A DNA stretch of 33,706 nt from Methylobrevis pamukkalensis (GCF_001720135.1 NZ_MCRJ01000033.1:1-33706), one strand, 5' to 3'. Counted from the first letter of the stretch, positions 1 to 14,597 are shown. Program-made: numbers and translations. The notes: a model not told the origin generated them from the sequence alone.

Positions 1-205
1 GACCGGGGCGGCGCGGCTGGCGCGGTTCGGCGCCGAACAGCCGCTGCAGGAAGTTGCGGTCGTCGGGCACCTGCGCCAGCACGATCGGCGGCCCGCCGGC
101 CGGAGGTGCGATGCCGGGGGGCTGGGCGGCAGCAGGGTCCGCCGCGCCGATCAGGCAGGCTGCGGCAATGAACGCGAGGGCGACCGTCTTGCAAAAGTTC
201 GGCAT
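1..205 (-). CDS. Exported protein, N-terminal fragment (possible DUF459/SGNH-family hydrolase)
   Basis: Only the first 68 codons lie in the window; the gene runs off the left edge. The start ATG at 203-205 opens a clear Sec signal peptide: MPNFCK, then a hydrophobic stretch (VALAFIAAACLIGAA) and an AAAQ-type cleavage region near residue 28. A proline/glycine-rich linker follows, then RNFLQRLFGAEP, an amphipathic piece followed by a basic proline-rich run. In Hyphomicrobiales the gene after the lytic transglycosylase next to galU is often a periplasmic DUF459 SGNH-type hydrolase with such a leader, so I suggest that family, but no catalytic motif is inside the window. It is on the same strand as the transglycosylase, 124 bp downstream of it. 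The assignment is inference from context; that the protein is exported is seen directly. Confidence 0.5.
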   Translation of the reverse strand, partial: MPNFCKTVALAFIAAACLIGAADPAAAQPPGIAPPAGGPPIVLAQVPDDRNFLQRLFGAEPRQPRRPG

Positions 206-266
206 GGCGATCCTCTGGCCCGGGCCCTCTACGGTGCCGACTGTCCGGCGCCTGCCGTCACGCGTC

Positions 267-297
267 GACCTGCCGTCGGCCGTGCCGGCGGCAGGTC
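267..297 (-). terminator. Intergenic stem-loop after the lytic transglycosylase gene
   Basis: Arms GACCTGCC and GGCAGGTC (267-274 and 290-297) are perfectly complementary, and the inside of the loop is also partly self-complementary. There is no T-tract on either strand, so an intrinsic terminator is not established. It may be an attenuating or mRNA-end-stabilising hairpin between two same-strand genes. Confidence 0.35.
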
Positions 298-329
298 TGG
301 AGATGCGGCATCGTGCGAGCGGTGTCGGC

Positions 330-1616
330 TCAGCGGCGCAGGTGTTCCAGCAGCTTGTCGCTCGGATAGCCGTCCGGCACGAGGCCCATCGAGATCTGGT
401 AGGCCTTGATGCCCTCGATGGTGCCGCTGCCGATCTTGCCGTCGACGCTGCCGACGTCATAGCCCTTGGCGTTGAGCCGGGCCTGCAGCTCCTCGCGCTC
501 CTTGGCGCTCAGCGCGCGGTTGTCGCGCGGCCAGGCACCGGCGAAGGTGCCGCCGCCGATCAGGCGGTCGCCGAGATGGCCGACGCCGAGCGCATAGGCG
601 ACCGCGTTGTTGTAGCGGCGGATCACCTTGTGGTTCTTGAGCATCAGGAAGGCCGGGCCGCCGGAGCCGCCGGGCAGCAGGAGCTGGGCCTGGTCGTCGG
701 GGCGCGGGAAGCCGAGGCCGCTCGGACGGCGCACGCCGAGCGCGCTCCATTCGGCCACCGTTGCCGAGCGGTTCACGCGGTGGAAGTCGAAGCCGGACGG
801 CAGCGCCACCTCGTAGCCCCAGGTCTCGCCCTTGCGCCAGCCCATCTTCGCCAGATAGTTGGCGGTGGAGCCGAGGGCATCGGGGATCGAGGTCCAGATG
901 TTGCGCCGGCCGTCGCCGTCGAAGTCGACCGCATAGGCCTCGTAGGTGGTCGGAATGAACTGGGTGTGGCCCATGGCGCCGGCCCAGGAGCCGGTCATGT
1001 GGCGCGGGTCGACGTCGCCGCGCTCCAGGATGTGCAGGGCGGCCAGCAGCTGGGTGCGGCCGTATTTGGCGCGCTTGCCGCCGGCAAAGGCGAGGGTCGC
1101 GAGCGAGCGGATGTTGTCCTTGACGATCTTCGGGTTCTGCAGCACCGAGCCGTAGGAGCTTTCCATGCCCCAGACCGCCACCACATACTGGCGCGGCACG
1201 CCGTAGGTCGCCTCGATCCGGTCGAGGAGGCGGGCATGTTCGGCGAGCATGCGCTTGCCGGTCTCCAGCCGGGTCTCGGACACGGCGCCGTCGAGATACT
1301 CCCAGATCGGCTTGCTGAATTCCGGCTGCTTGGTGGCCTTGGCGATCACGTCCGGGTCGGGCGTCACGCCGGCAAAGGCCGCGTTGAAGGTCCGGCGCGA
1401 GACGCCCTTCGCCTCGGCCTCCGGCCACAGCCGGCTGACGAAGGCGGCGAAATCCGCGGGCACCGGCTCGTTGCGGTCGACGAGGCGCGGCAGCGAGGCC
1501 GTCGTCTCGGTCGAGACGCCGAAGGGCGCATCGACCGCCATGCAGCCGGACGACGTCAGCGCGAAGGCGGCTGCGATGCCGAGGCGGCTGATGGCGCGGA
1601 TCATGGTCATGGTCAT
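330..1616 (-). CDS. Lytic murein transglycosylase, MltB/SLT_2 family with C-terminal peptidoglycan-binding domain
   Basis: It cleaves the MurNAc-GlcNAc bond of peptidoglycan in the periplasm, forming 1,6-anhydro-MurNAc. The catalytic core shows the family signature GMESSYGSVL with the catalytic Glu, followed by the MGHTQFIPTTYEAYAVDFDG block of SLT_2 enzymes. The last about 60 residues (QARLNAKGYDVGSVDGKIGS) form a PG_binding_1 repeat. The frame is open 63 codons further upstream to 1805, but that extension is arginine-rich and lacks a signal; the start at 1616 gives MTMTMIRAISRL followed by a hydrophobic leader. ATGs at 1610 and 1604 are alternatives. The leader ends in TSSGC, which resembles a lipobox but has Ser at -3, so lipidation is uncertain. 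Mature length (428 aa) fits the family. It is divergent from galU, sharing a 318-bp upstream region. Confidence 0.9.
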   Translation of the reverse strand: MTMTMIRAISRLGIAAAFALTSSGCMAVDAPFGVSTETTASLPRLVDRNEPVPADFAAFVSRLWPEAEAKGVSRRTFNAAFAGVTPDPDVIAKATKQPEFSKPIWEYLDGAVSETRLETGKRMLAEHARLLDRIEATYGVPRQYVVAVWGMESSYGSVLQNPKIVKDNIRSLATLAFAGGKRAKYGRTQLLAALHILERGDVDPRHMTGSWAGAMGHTQFIPTTYEAYAVDFDGDGRRNIWTSIPDALGSTANYLAKMGWRKGETWGYEVALPSGFDFHRVNRSATVAEWSALGVRRPSGLGFPRPDDQAQLLLPGGSGGPAFLMLKNHKVIRRYNNAVAYALGVGHLGDRLIGGGTFAGAWPRDNRALSAKEREELQARLNAKGYDVGSVDGKIGSGTIEGIKAYQISMGLVPDGYPSDKLLEHLRR

Positions 1617-1922
1617 GTGTCGGGCCCTGGTTCCGGAAGAAGAACGGCGGCGACGGGTTCGGTGGCCGTCATTCGGCCACGGCCGTTGCCATCCTGCAAG
1701 TGAAACCTCTGTGTGGTTAACGCGGGATGAACATGCTGGCCGTGAGGACGTTATCGTCGGCCGGGGAGCGTCGCGGTATCCCCGACAGGAAATTGCCGTA
1801 GACATCCTGCAGGAGGATCGTCCATCAGGGGAGCGGACATTTCATTTTCTCCGGCGTAAAGTGCCCCGCCGCTCCCGCCAGGGCGGACGACATCCGTTGC
1901 CATTTGAGACCGTCATGATTTT

Positions 1923-1928
1923 GAGGAG
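1923..1928 (+). promoter_or_regulatory. Ribosome binding site setting the galU GTG start
   Basis: GAGGAG lies 6 nt before the GTG at 1935. This strong Shine-Dalgarno decides the start codon, since no ATG with comparable spacing exists and the GalU family N-terminus ([18 protein letters not shown]) begins just inside. Confidence 0.75.
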
Positions 1929-1934
1929 TGGAGC

Positions 1935-2813
1935 GTGAGCAAGAAGATACGCAAGGCCGTCTTCCCCGTCGCGGGGCTTGGGACACGTTTCCTCCCGGCG
2001 ACCAAGGCCGTGCCGAAGGAGATGATGACCGTGGTCGACCGGCCGGTGCTCCAGTATGTGGTCGACGAGGCGAAGGCCGCCGGCATCGAGCATTTCATCT
2101 TCGTCACCGGCCGCGGCAAGGCGGTGATCGAGGATCATTTCGACGTCGCCTATGAACTGGAACAGACCCTCGAGGCCCGCTCCAAGACCGAGGCGCTGGA
2201 TGCGCTCAAGCGCGATCTGCCGCGCGCCGGCTCGGTCAGCTTCACCCGCCAGCAGGCCCCGCTGGGCCTTGGCCACGCGGTCTGGTGCGCGCGCGAACTG
2301 ATCGGCAACGAGCCCTTCGCCGTGCTGCTGCCGGACATGCTGATGAAGCATTCCAAGCCCTGCCTCAAGAGCATGGTCGAGACCTACGAGCAGACCGGCG
2401 GCAACATCATCTCGGTCGAGGAATGCGATCCGGCCGAGACGCACCAGTATGGCATCGTCGGCATCGGCGAGAAATACGGCGAGGACGCCTATCAGGTCAC
2501 GTCGATGATCGAGAAGCCCAAGCCGGAGAAGGCGCCGTCGAACCTGTTCATCTCGGGCCGCTACATCCTGCAGCCGGAGATCATGACCCTGCTCGCCACC
2601 CAGGAGCGCGGCGCGGGCAACGAGATCCAGCTCACCGACTCGATGCTGCGGCTGGCCGAGACCAGCCCGTTCACGGCGGTCCGCTTCCGCGGCACCACTT
2701 ACGACTGCGGCTCCAAGCTCGGCTTCCTGCAGGCGAACATCGCCTATGCGCTGGACCGCACCGACATCCATCCGAACATCGCCGGCGAACTCGGCGCGAT
2801 GTTCAAGCTCTGA
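1935..2813 (+). CDS. galU: UTP--glucose-1-phosphate uridylyltransferase
   Basis: It makes UDP-glucose from UTP and glucose-1-phosphate in the cytoplasm, the entry to exopolysaccharide, LPS core and cyclic glucan synthesis. The N-terminal nucleotidyltransferase signature [18 protein letters not shown] occupies residues 13-30. [30 protein letters not shown] and [13 protein letters not shown] follow in the order expected of bacterial GalU. At 292 aa it is full length. Translation starts at a GTG with a GAGGAG Shine-Dalgarno. The gene is monocistronic: it is divergent from the transglycosylase gene and closed by a terminator 30 bp downstream. It belongs functionally with the manC, phosphomannomutase and epimerase genes near 29-33 kb. 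Confidence 0.97.
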   Translation: MSKKIRKAVFPVAGLGTRFLPATKAVPKEMMTVVDRPVLQYVVDEAKAAGIEHFIFVTGRGKAVIEDHFDVAYELEQTLEARSKTEALDALKRDLPRAGSVSFTRQQAPLGLGHAVWCARELIGNEPFAVLLPDMLMKHSKPCLKSMVETYEQTGGNIISVEECDPAETHQYGIVGIGEKYGEDAYQVTSMIEKPKPEKAPSNLFISGRYILQPEIMTLLATQERGAGNEIQLTDSMLRLAETSPFTAVRFRGTTYDCGSKLGFLQANIAYALDRTDIHPNIAGELGAMFKL

Positions 2814-2843
2814 CGCCAGCCGGCGTCGCCACCCGATGAACAG

Positions 2844-2875
2844 GGCCCGCCCGGCACCGCCGCGGCGGGCCTTTT
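2844..2875 (+). terminator. Rho-independent terminator of galU
   Basis: An 8-bp perfect GC stem (GGCCCGCC at 2844-2851, GGCGGGCC at 2864-2871) with a 12-nt loop is followed by TTTT. It lies 30 bp after the galU stop and between convergent genes. The T-run is only on the plus-strand side, so it serves galU. Confidence 0.75.
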
Positions 2876-2895
2876 CATGACGGCTTTCGTCCTCG

Positions 2896-4344
2896 TCACT
2901 GCCGGAAGGTGAGCCCGGCCTCGATCCGGGTCTCGCGGGAATCGCTGCCCGCGCTCTCCTCGTCGAAGGACTGCACGGCAGTGGCGGTCAGTTCGACATT
3001 GCGGTTGAGCTTCCAGCCGAGCCCGCCGCTGACGCTGTAGGTGGTCACCGACCGGGAGACGCCGATGTAGTCCTCGCGGGTGGCGGCGGCGCCGAGCGTG
3101 ACCGTCACATTCTCCTTCAGCGCGTGACTGGCGCCCAGCGCCAGCGAGGTGACGACATAGCCCGAGGCACCGTCGAGGGTGGTCGGCGCAAAGCTCGTCC
3201 CGAGATCGAGGGTGATGGTGGAGAGCTCGGTGGCGGCCCAGGCGAGGGCGCCGTCGACGATCAGGCTGTCGATGTCGTCGAGCCGGTCGTCGTCGAGCCT
3301 CTCGAAGCCCCAGCCGGCGGCGATCTCGCCGGTCAGCGTCTCGCCGACCACCGAAAGGCCGCCCTTCAGCTCGTAGCCTTGGCTGGAGCGGTCGAAGCCA
3401 TCGGTGCCGCCGTCGCTGTCGTAGAGGCGGCGGAAGACGCCCGCCTCCAGGAAGGGACGCAGCACCGCGCCGTTGTCGAGGGTGACGCGCAGCGAGCCGG
3501 TGTAGGCGGTGTTGGTCCGGTCGGAGGAGGAATAGCCGGCGTCGTTGCCGTAGACCGAGCGGTCGACCGAGCCCTTGATGGCAAGGGCAAGGAGGCCGGC
3601 TTCCCGGGTGTAGCCGGCCGAGCCGCTGAAGACCTCGATCGTCGGCGTGCGGGTCGCCCCGTCCGGCACCTCCTCGCTCGACAGCGATTCGCGCTCCAGC
3701 GCGTAGCCGGCGGCCAGATCGATCCGGTCGACCTCGGTCAGGTCGATCCCGCCGCGCAGGGCGCCACTGAAGGCCGGCGAGGCCTCGATGTCCGTGTCCG
3801 GATAGTCGGTGTAGCTGCCCTTGAACTCGGCCTCGAAGAAATGGCGCTCCAGTTCGCTGCGCAGCAGCAGCGCGCCGCTGGTGGTCAGGATCGACGAGCC
3901 CTTGCCGCCGGCGGTGCCGGCCGCGTTGCTGGTGTAGCCGCCGCCGGCCGAAATCGTCGGCAGCAGCACGAAGTTGCCGGCGCGCAGGCCGAGCGGCTGC
4001 CAGGGATCCTCATCGGCGTTGCCGCCGCCGACGACCGGCGGCACCGGTCGGACCGGCGCCAGGGCGCTCTGAACCGGGCGGGCCACGGAATTGAGCCGGG
4101 GCGGGTCGAGGCTGCGGCGCAGGCCGTCCGGCAGGGCGGCGGCCGCCGGGTCGGTTGCCGCCGCTTCGGCCGGGACCACCTCGGCCGGGGCGGGGCCGTC
4201 GATGTCCTCGATCTCCTCGATGGCCTCGATCGTCAGGGCGTCGTCGGGCACGGCCACCTGCGCACGGGCGGTCGCGGCCGGGCCGGCGACGGCGCACAGC
4301 GCAAGGCCGCACAGGAGAGAATGGCGAAGGGGATGGCGAGGCAT
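2896..4344 (-). CDS. Outer-membrane beta-barrel protein (BBP2/DUF2320-like)
   Basis: A 482-aa exported protein. Residues 1-28 are a signal peptide (hydrophobic core SLLCGLALCAVAGPAA, cleavage after ARA). An acidic, proline/alanine-rich periplasmic linker covers roughly residues 30-115. From about residue 120 the sequence alternates hydrophobic and polar residues in repeated strand/turn units rich in Gly, Tyr, Thr and Asp, ending in EAGLTFRQ. The segment PFLEAGVFRRLYDSDGG followed by a DRSSQGYELKGGLSV strand is characteristic of the putative beta-barrel porin 2 family common in Hyphomicrobiales. The substrate is unknown; proximity to galU permits a polysaccharide-export role but does not show it. 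Its promoter region is shared with the divergent motA gene and holds a perfect CtrA box, so cell-cycle control is plausible. Confidence 0.8.
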   Translation of the reverse strand: MPRHPLRHSLLCGLALCAVAGPAATARAQVAVPDDALTIEAIEEIEDIDGPAPAEVVPAEAAATDPAAAALPDGLRRSLDPPRLNSVARPVQSALAPVRPVPPVVGGGNADEDPWQPLGLRAGNFVLLPTISAGGGYTSNAAGTAGGKGSSILTTSGALLLRSELERHFFEAEFKGSYTDYPDTDIEASPAFSGALRGGIDLTEVDRIDLAAGYALERESLSSEEVPDGATRTPTIEVFSGSAGYTREAGLLALAIKGSVDRSVYGNDAGYSSSDRTNTAYTGSLRVTLDNGAVLRPFLEAGVFRRLYDSDGGTDGFDRSSQGYELKGGLSVVGETLTGEIAAGWGFERLDDDRLDDIDSLIVDGALAWAATELSTITLDLGTSFAPTTLDGASGYVVTSLALGASHALKENVTVTLGAAATREDYIGVSRSVTTYSVSGGLGWKLNRNVELTATAVQSFDEESAGSDSRETRIEAGLTFRQ

Positions 4345-4422
4345 GGGACCCTGACGCCTGCTCGGGGGACCGATCTTGCCGGCAGTCGGGCGCCAGCGTC
4401 TCCAAAGGGTAAATTTTCATGG

Positions 4423-4437
4423 TTAAGGGAGGCTTAA
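4423..4437. promoter_or_regulatory. Full CtrA-binding site
   Basis: TTAA-N7-TTAA is present exactly at 4423-4437. Read on the minus strand it is TTAA-N7-TTAACC, which matches the CtrA consensus TTAA-N7-TTAAC completely. It lies 79 bp upstream of the barrel gene start and about 150 bp upstream of motA, in the divergent intergenic region. CtrA classically controls flagellar and cell-envelope genes in alphaproteobacteria. Both half-sites are AT islands in a very GC-rich background, which makes chance less likely. Confidence 0.7.
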
Positions 4438-4583
4438 GCTCCTCGCACAAAACCTCCTGCGCCGTGCGGGCGCCGACTGCGTACGTAGCCGTGCGGGGCC
4501 ATGCGTTAGGAATTGATTATCCCTGTAAGCCTAATGTCTTCGCACGATTGACCTTGTTCCCCTCGACGACGGACACCGACCCC

Positions 4584-5351
4584 ATGGATTTAGCGACGAT
4601 CATCGGCATCGTGGCCGCTTTCGGCGTGACCGCCTGGGCGATCTATCTCGGCGGCTCGTTTGGCGCCTTCGTCGACATTCCCTCGATCGCCATCGTGGTC
4701 GGCGGCGGCATCGGCGTGGTCGTCGTCCGCTTTCCGCTGTCGGGGCTGATGTCGGCCATGGCGATCGGCTCCAAGGCCGCCTTCTCGCAGAGCAAGGTCT
4801 CGCCGCGCGAACTGATCGAGAAGATCACCGAGATGGCCGAAGTGGTGCGCAAGCAGGGGCCGCTCGGTCTGGAGTCCTTCGAGGTCGACGATCCGTTCCT
4901 CGCCAAGGGCAAGCAGATGGTGGCGGACGGCTACGATCCGGCCTTCATCCAGGATACGCTGGAGCGCGAGCGCGACCTCTATCTGGAGCGTCTCGTCGAA
5001 GGCGCCCGCATCTACAAGGCCATGGGCGATTCCGCGCCCGCCTTCGGCATGATCGGGACGCTGGTCGGCCTCGTGCAGATGCTGCAGAGCATGGATGACC
5101 CGTCCACGATCGGTCCGGCCATGGCCGTGGCGCTGCTGACGACGCTCTACGGGGCGCTGATCGCCAACGTCGTCTGCCTGCCGATCTTCGAGAAGCTCAA
5201 TGCCAAGGTCAAGGTCGAGGAGATCAACCAGACGCTGGTGATCGACGGCATCGTGCAGATCCGCAATTCCAAGAGCCCGAACCTCATTCGCGAGATGCTG
5301 ATCTCCTACCTGCCGGACAAGCAGCGCGCGCTGATGGACGAGGCCGCCTGA
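4584..5351 (+). CDS. motA: Flagellar motor stator protein, MotA/PomA type
   Basis: This is the ion-channel subunit of the flagellar stator in the inner membrane. With the chosen start (MDLATIIGIVAAFG) the protein is 255 aa with four membrane segments: about residues 3-22, 28-50, 150-172 and 183-203. DIPSIAIVVGGGIGVV in TM2 and GDSAPAFGMIGTLVGLVQML in TM3, with the functionally important proline, are classic PomA-type motifs; the second conserved proline lies in GPAMAVALLTTLYG. The frame stays open upstream to 4419, but that extension is not hydrophobic and lacks family similarity. It is followed after 38 bp by its partner motB, forming a two-gene operon. The CtrA box upstream suggests cell-cycle control. 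Whether H+ or Na+ is the coupling ion cannot be decided. Confidence 0.9.
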   Translation: MDLATIIGIVAAFGVTAWAIYLGGSFGAFVDIPSIAIVVGGGIGVVVVRFPLSGLMSAMAIGSKAAFSQSKVSPRELIEKITEMAEVVRKQGPLGLESFEVDDPFLAKGKQMVADGYDPAFIQDTLERERDLYLERLVEGARIYKAMGDSAPAFGMIGTLVGLVQMLQSMDDPSTIGPAMAVALLTTLYGALIANVVCLPIFEKLNAKVKVEEINQTLVIDGIVQIRNSKSPNLIREMLISYLPDKQRALMDEAA

Positions 5352-5389
5352 TGCCGCAAACGGCGGGTTTCGACCGGAAGGGATGAGCG

Positions 5390-6256
5390 ATGGCGCGCAA
5401 GAAGGAAAGCGGCGGTGGTGGCGGCGCGCCGGAATGGCTGGTGACGTTCGCCGACCTGATGTCCCTGCTCGTCTGCTTCTTCGTGCTGATCATCTCCTTC
5501 TCGGTGCAGGACCAGAAGAAGCTGGAGATCGTCGCCGGCTCGATGAAGGACGCCTTCGGCGCGGTCACCGACCGCAAGCTCGCGGGCATGATCGAACTCG
5601 ACGGCATTCCCGAGAACGAATACATGCGCGTCACCACGCAGGTGCCCGACACCACCGACAAGGAGACGGACGAGGAGAGCCAGGACAAGCGCGGCGAGAA
5701 TGACGAGCGCTCCAACGACGCTTCGCTGGAGGCCAACGACATCAAGAACGCCCACGACTTCGCCCTCGCCGCCACGTCGCTGCGCCAGGCGCTGCAGGAC
5801 ATGCCGGAGATCGCCGAGATCTCCAAGCAGGTGCTGATGGAGGTGACGGAGGAGGGGCTCGACATCCAGCTCGTCGACCAGGACGGGCGGTCGATGTTCC
5901 CCGAGGGCTCGTCCACCCCCTACGAGGCGACGCGGCGCCTCTTGACGGTGATGTCGCCCGTGCTGCGGCGCATGCCGAACCGCATCACCATCACCGGCCA
6001 TACCACCGCCGGCCGGCCGGACAGCGTTCCGGGGCGCACCACCTGGGACCTTTCGGCGAGCCGCGCCAATGCGGCGCGGGCAATCCTCACCGAGAACGGC
6101 GTGCCGGACGGCCGGCTGTTCGCGGTGATCGGCAAGGCCGAGAGCGATCCCCTGTTTCCGAACGATCCCTTCCTTGCCGCCAACCGCCGCATCAGCATCC
6201 TGCTGATGACCGAGGAACCGCCGCTCCCGGACTCGCCGCTGCGGTCCATGCCCTGA
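5390..6256 (+). CDS. motB: Flagellar motor stator protein MotB (OmpA-type C-terminus)
   Basis: This is the peptidoglycan-anchored stator subunit. The N-terminus is a short basic cytoplasmic tail followed by one membrane segment, ADLMSLLVCFFVLIISFS (residues 21-38). Asp22 is in the position of the essential ion-binding Asp (D32 of E. coli MotB). A charged periplasmic linker, rich in Asp, Glu and Lys at about residues 75-110, precedes the OmpA-like peptidoglycan-binding domain: ITGHTTAG, then LSASRANAARAIL, then LAANRRISILLM. At 288 aa it is full length. The AAGGGATGAG stretch just upstream provides a ribosome site. It is co-transcribed with motA; an inverted repeat follows the gene. A paralogous, non-flagellar MotB-like role is possible, because no other flagellar gene is in view. 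Confidence 0.9.
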   Translation: MARKKESGGGGGAPEWLVTFADLMSLLVCFFVLIISFSVQDQKKLEIVAGSMKDAFGAVTDRKLAGMIELDGIPENEYMRVTTQVPDTTDKETDEESQDKRGENDERSNDASLEANDIKNAHDFALAATSLRQALQDMPEIAEISKQVLMEVTEEGLDIQLVDQDGRSMFPEGSSTPYEATRRLLTVMSPVLRRMPNRITITGHTTAGRPDSVPGRTTWDLSASRANAARAILTENGVPDGRLFAVIGKAESDPLFPNDPFLAANRRISILLMTEEPPLPDSPLRSMP

Positions 6257-6260
6257 CACC

Positions 6261-6299
6261 GGCCGCCTGCCTGCGCGCGGGCCGGAGGGTCAGGCGGCC
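6261..6299. terminator. Inverted repeat between convergent motB and sugE
   Basis: Perfect 9-bp arms, GGCCGCCTG (6261-6269) and CAGGCGGCC (6291-6299), are separated by 21 nt, right after the motB stop and overlapping the end of sugE. No T-run is present, so intrinsic termination is possible but weakly supported. Confidence 0.4.
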
Positions 6300-6606
6300 G
6301 AGAGCTTGAGGCCGACCACGCCGGCGACGATCGCCATCGCCGACAGCATCTTGGCGACCCCGAAGGCTTCGCCCAGCAGCAGGGCGCCGAGCAGCACCGA
6401 CCCGAGCGTGCCGACCGCCGTCCAGATCGGATAGGCGACGCTGACCGGCAGCGTCTTCATCGCCAGCGTCAGGAAGCCGATGCTGCCGACGACGCGACGG
6501 CGGTGACCAGCGTCGGCATCAGCCGGGAAAAGCCGTCGGCGTATTTCATGCCGAGAACGAAGACGATCTCGAAGACGGCTGCGAGGCCGAGGTAGAGCCA
6601 TGCCAT
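6290..6606 (-). pseudogene. sugE: SugE/Gdx-type SMR exporter, interrupted by one missing base
   Basis: SMR-family four-helix exporter, of the subtype now known to export guanidinium (formerly called quaternary-ammonium resistance SugE). The start at 6606 reads MAWLYLGLAAVFEIVFVLGM, then KYADGFSRLMPTLVTAV, and goes out of frame near 6494. The second half (GSIGFLTLAMKTLPVSVAYP through GVVGLKLSAA) is in the next frame. Restoring one base (GTCGCGTC to GTCGCCGTC) gives exactly 105 aa, the usual length of the family, and aligns without gaps to E. coli SugE. Catalytic Glu13 in the first helix is present. GGAAGG precedes the start. It is divergent from a LysR regulator that may control it. Read as written it is a pseudogene; it is more probably a sequencing error. 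Confidence 0.85.
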
Positions 6607-6743
6607 GGCTGTCATCCTTCCGATGATGATTCTTTTTCACGCGTGCAGCGTGGCTGAGGGAGGGATAGTCTCAAACGTCTGCGGCGACAAACGGGAAGTT
6701 CTCAGGTCATGGATGAGCAGAATTCATCTCTGCCGGACGCCGC

Positions 6744-7654
6744 GTGACCCGGCGCCTGCCCTCGCTCGGTGCCCTGCGGGCCTTCGAGGCCGCCGCCCGC
6801 CATGGCAGCTTCAAGATGGCGCCGCCGAGCTTGCCGTGACGCCGACGGCCATCAGCCACCAGATCCGCCAGCTCGAGGCCGAACTGGGGCTTGCCCTGTT
6901 CGAACGCAGGAACCGGCAGGTTGTGCCGACCGCCGCCGCACGGATGCTGCTGCCGGCGCTCACGACCGCCTTCGACGGCATGGCCGGCGCCGTGGCGGCG
7001 GTGACGCGGCGCCCGGCGCGGCAAGTGGCGACGCTGTCGGCCACCGTCGCCTTCACCGCCCGCCTGCTGGTGCCCCATGCCGGCGGATTTCGCAAGCTGC
7101 ATCCGGAGTGGGACCTGCGCCTGCATGCGGCCGACGAGCCGGTGGATCTGGCCGGCGGCGAGGCGGATGCGGCGATCCGCTATGGCCGCGGCGACTATCC
7201 GGGCCTTGCCACCCTGCCGCTGGTGCGCGACCGGATCGCGCCGGTGGCAAGCCCGCATCTCGGTCTGACCGACCCCGGCGATCTGGCCACCGCGACGCTG
7301 CTCCATTTCGAATGGCCGACCGGCACGCCCAAGGCCTGCGACCCGACGTGGCGCGAATGGGGCGCGCGGGCCGGGATCGATCTCGGCGACGCCGCGGGCG
7401 GCATCACCTTCAACGACGAGGGCAGCGTCATCCAGGCCGCGCTCGCCGGCCACGGCGTCGCCCTGCTCTCGCTGGTGCTGGTCGATGCGGAACTGCGGTC
7501 GGGCGCGCTGGTCCAGCCGTTCGGGCCGGTGCTGGACGGCCAGCGTTTCGATCTCGTCTATCCGGAAAGGGCCGAGGCGCGGCGGTCGGTGGTGGTGCTG
7601 CGCGAGTGGCTCGCCGCAGCCCTCGGCGACCTGACGACAACCGGCGGTGCGTGA
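6744..7654 (+). pseudogene. LysR-family (GcvA-like) transcriptional regulator, interrupted by one missing base
   Basis: DNA-binding regulator with an N-terminal winged helix and a C-terminal type 2 periplasmic-binding-like effector domain. The start (GTG at 6744) gives LPSLGALRAFEAAARHGSFK, the exact opening of GcvA-type LysR proteins, then leaves frame at 6818-6823. The continuation AAELAVTPTAISHQIRQLEA and LGLALFERRNR completes the helix-turn-helix. One added base (ATGGCGCC to ATGGCCGCC) yields a 303-aa protein of normal length. The effector domain is intact (PVDLAGGEADAAIRYGRGDY, DEGSVIQAALAGHGVALLSL). It is divergent from sugE across 137 bp, the usual arrangement for a LysR protein controlling its neighbour. 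Its actual ligand is unknown. As with sugE, real inactivation and sequence error cannot be separated here. Confidence 0.8.
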
Positions 7655-7673
7655 CGGCCAGCGCCAGAACGGC

Positions 7674-7699
7674 GAAGGCCCGGGCGATGCCGGGCCTTC
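7674..7699. terminator. Hairpin between convergent lysR and gltD
   Basis: A 9-bp perfect stem, GAAGGCCCG / CGGGCCTTC, with an 8-nt loop, in the 91-bp gap between two convergent genes. T-runs are weak on both sides, so it is a probable bidirectional terminator rather than a textbook one. Confidence 0.55.
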
Positions 7700-7745
7700 G
7701 TGTCGTCCTGGTCGGTCGCAGCGGATCACTCCGCCGGCCTCGGCC

Positions 7746-9179
<1,434 letters not shown>

Positions 9180-9191
9180 ATGTCTTGTTCC

Positions 9192-13904
<4,713 letters not shown>

Positions 13905-14597
13905 CGCTGACCTCGCTTGCTGGCCGACCCGCGCGAGCGGTCCGGCCCGTCGTTTCCATCCTCGCCGGGACTCGTTGCCGATCCCGGCCCGTCCTCATCG
14001 CCGTCCGCCGCGGGGACAACCCCGGCCGTCGCGGCCTTGCTGCGCGCACCCCAACGGCCACGGCGGCGCTCTCTGCGCTGTCGCGGTCGTGTCGGTCGTC
14101 GCCGCGTCCCGGCAGCCACCCCGCAGCCCCGTCATGGCGACAAGCACGGTTTGTGCCTGATCGCGCGCGACGAACTGCCCGCCGGGCCTCCGGCACCCCG
14201 TCGCCGCGGGCCGGCATCGGCCTGCCCGAAGCATCGACGGTGTATCATTTCCCGTCGGCGCCCGAAACCTTCGCCCGCACGGCGGCGGGGCGGCAATCTG
14301 TTTCAACCGCGTGAACGTATCCGGGACGACAGCGCCGCGGGGCTTCGGACGGCCACCGGCCGGTCCTGTCGCTCCGCGGCAAATCGGGCAGGGATAAAGG
14401 GACAGTGAGCCTGTCCTATTCCGGCTGCGATTATTGTCAGAATTCGGCGTGAAGGGCAAGGGCATGGCAGAGGCGGATCCGCGCCACCATGCGGCATTCC
14501 TGTCCGTCGCCGAAGGGGACAAACCCCCGTCGCGGCGGGACGAAGATTGTTTCCCGGCGCATTTTGAGAAATGCTCCGGCGGGTCGAGGAGCAGCGT
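13905..14597. other. Intergenic region between gltB and the phosphatidyltransferase operon
   Basis: About 690 bp between divergent transcription units. No open frame here has a convincing protein: those present are arginine/proline/alanine-rich shadows with no start context. It must hold the gltBD promoter on the minus strand and the operon promoter on the plus strand, but I could not place a convincing -35/-10 pair. A short inverted repeat GCAC-N5-GTGC occurs near 14146-14158; its spacing does not fit NtrC. Confidence 0.5.

Noticed and set aside
54..1703. A 549-codon plus-strand frame over the lytic transglycosylase gene
   Set aside because: Antisense shadow of a gene with clear catalytic motifs; no recognisable protein features of its own.
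1828..1876. Inverted repeat (GGGGAGCGG / CCGCTCCC) upstream of galU
   Set aside because: The 32-nt loop and GC-rich arms make it likely to be chance in this sequence.
3124..4437. A 437-codon plus-strand frame over the outer-membrane barrel gene
   Set aside because: Antisense shadow; the minus-strand protein has a signal peptide and barrel pattern, this one has neither.
6607..6743. Guanidine riboswitch upstream of sugE
   Set aside because: No ykkC-I core, no pair of ACGR-loop hairpins (guanidine-II) and no guanidine-III-like pseudoknot could be recognised by eye.
14146..14158. NtrC-like site (GCAC-N5-GTGC) upstream of gltB
   Set aside because: The spacing and flanking bases do not match the NtrC consensus, and no sigma-54 -24/-12 element was seen.
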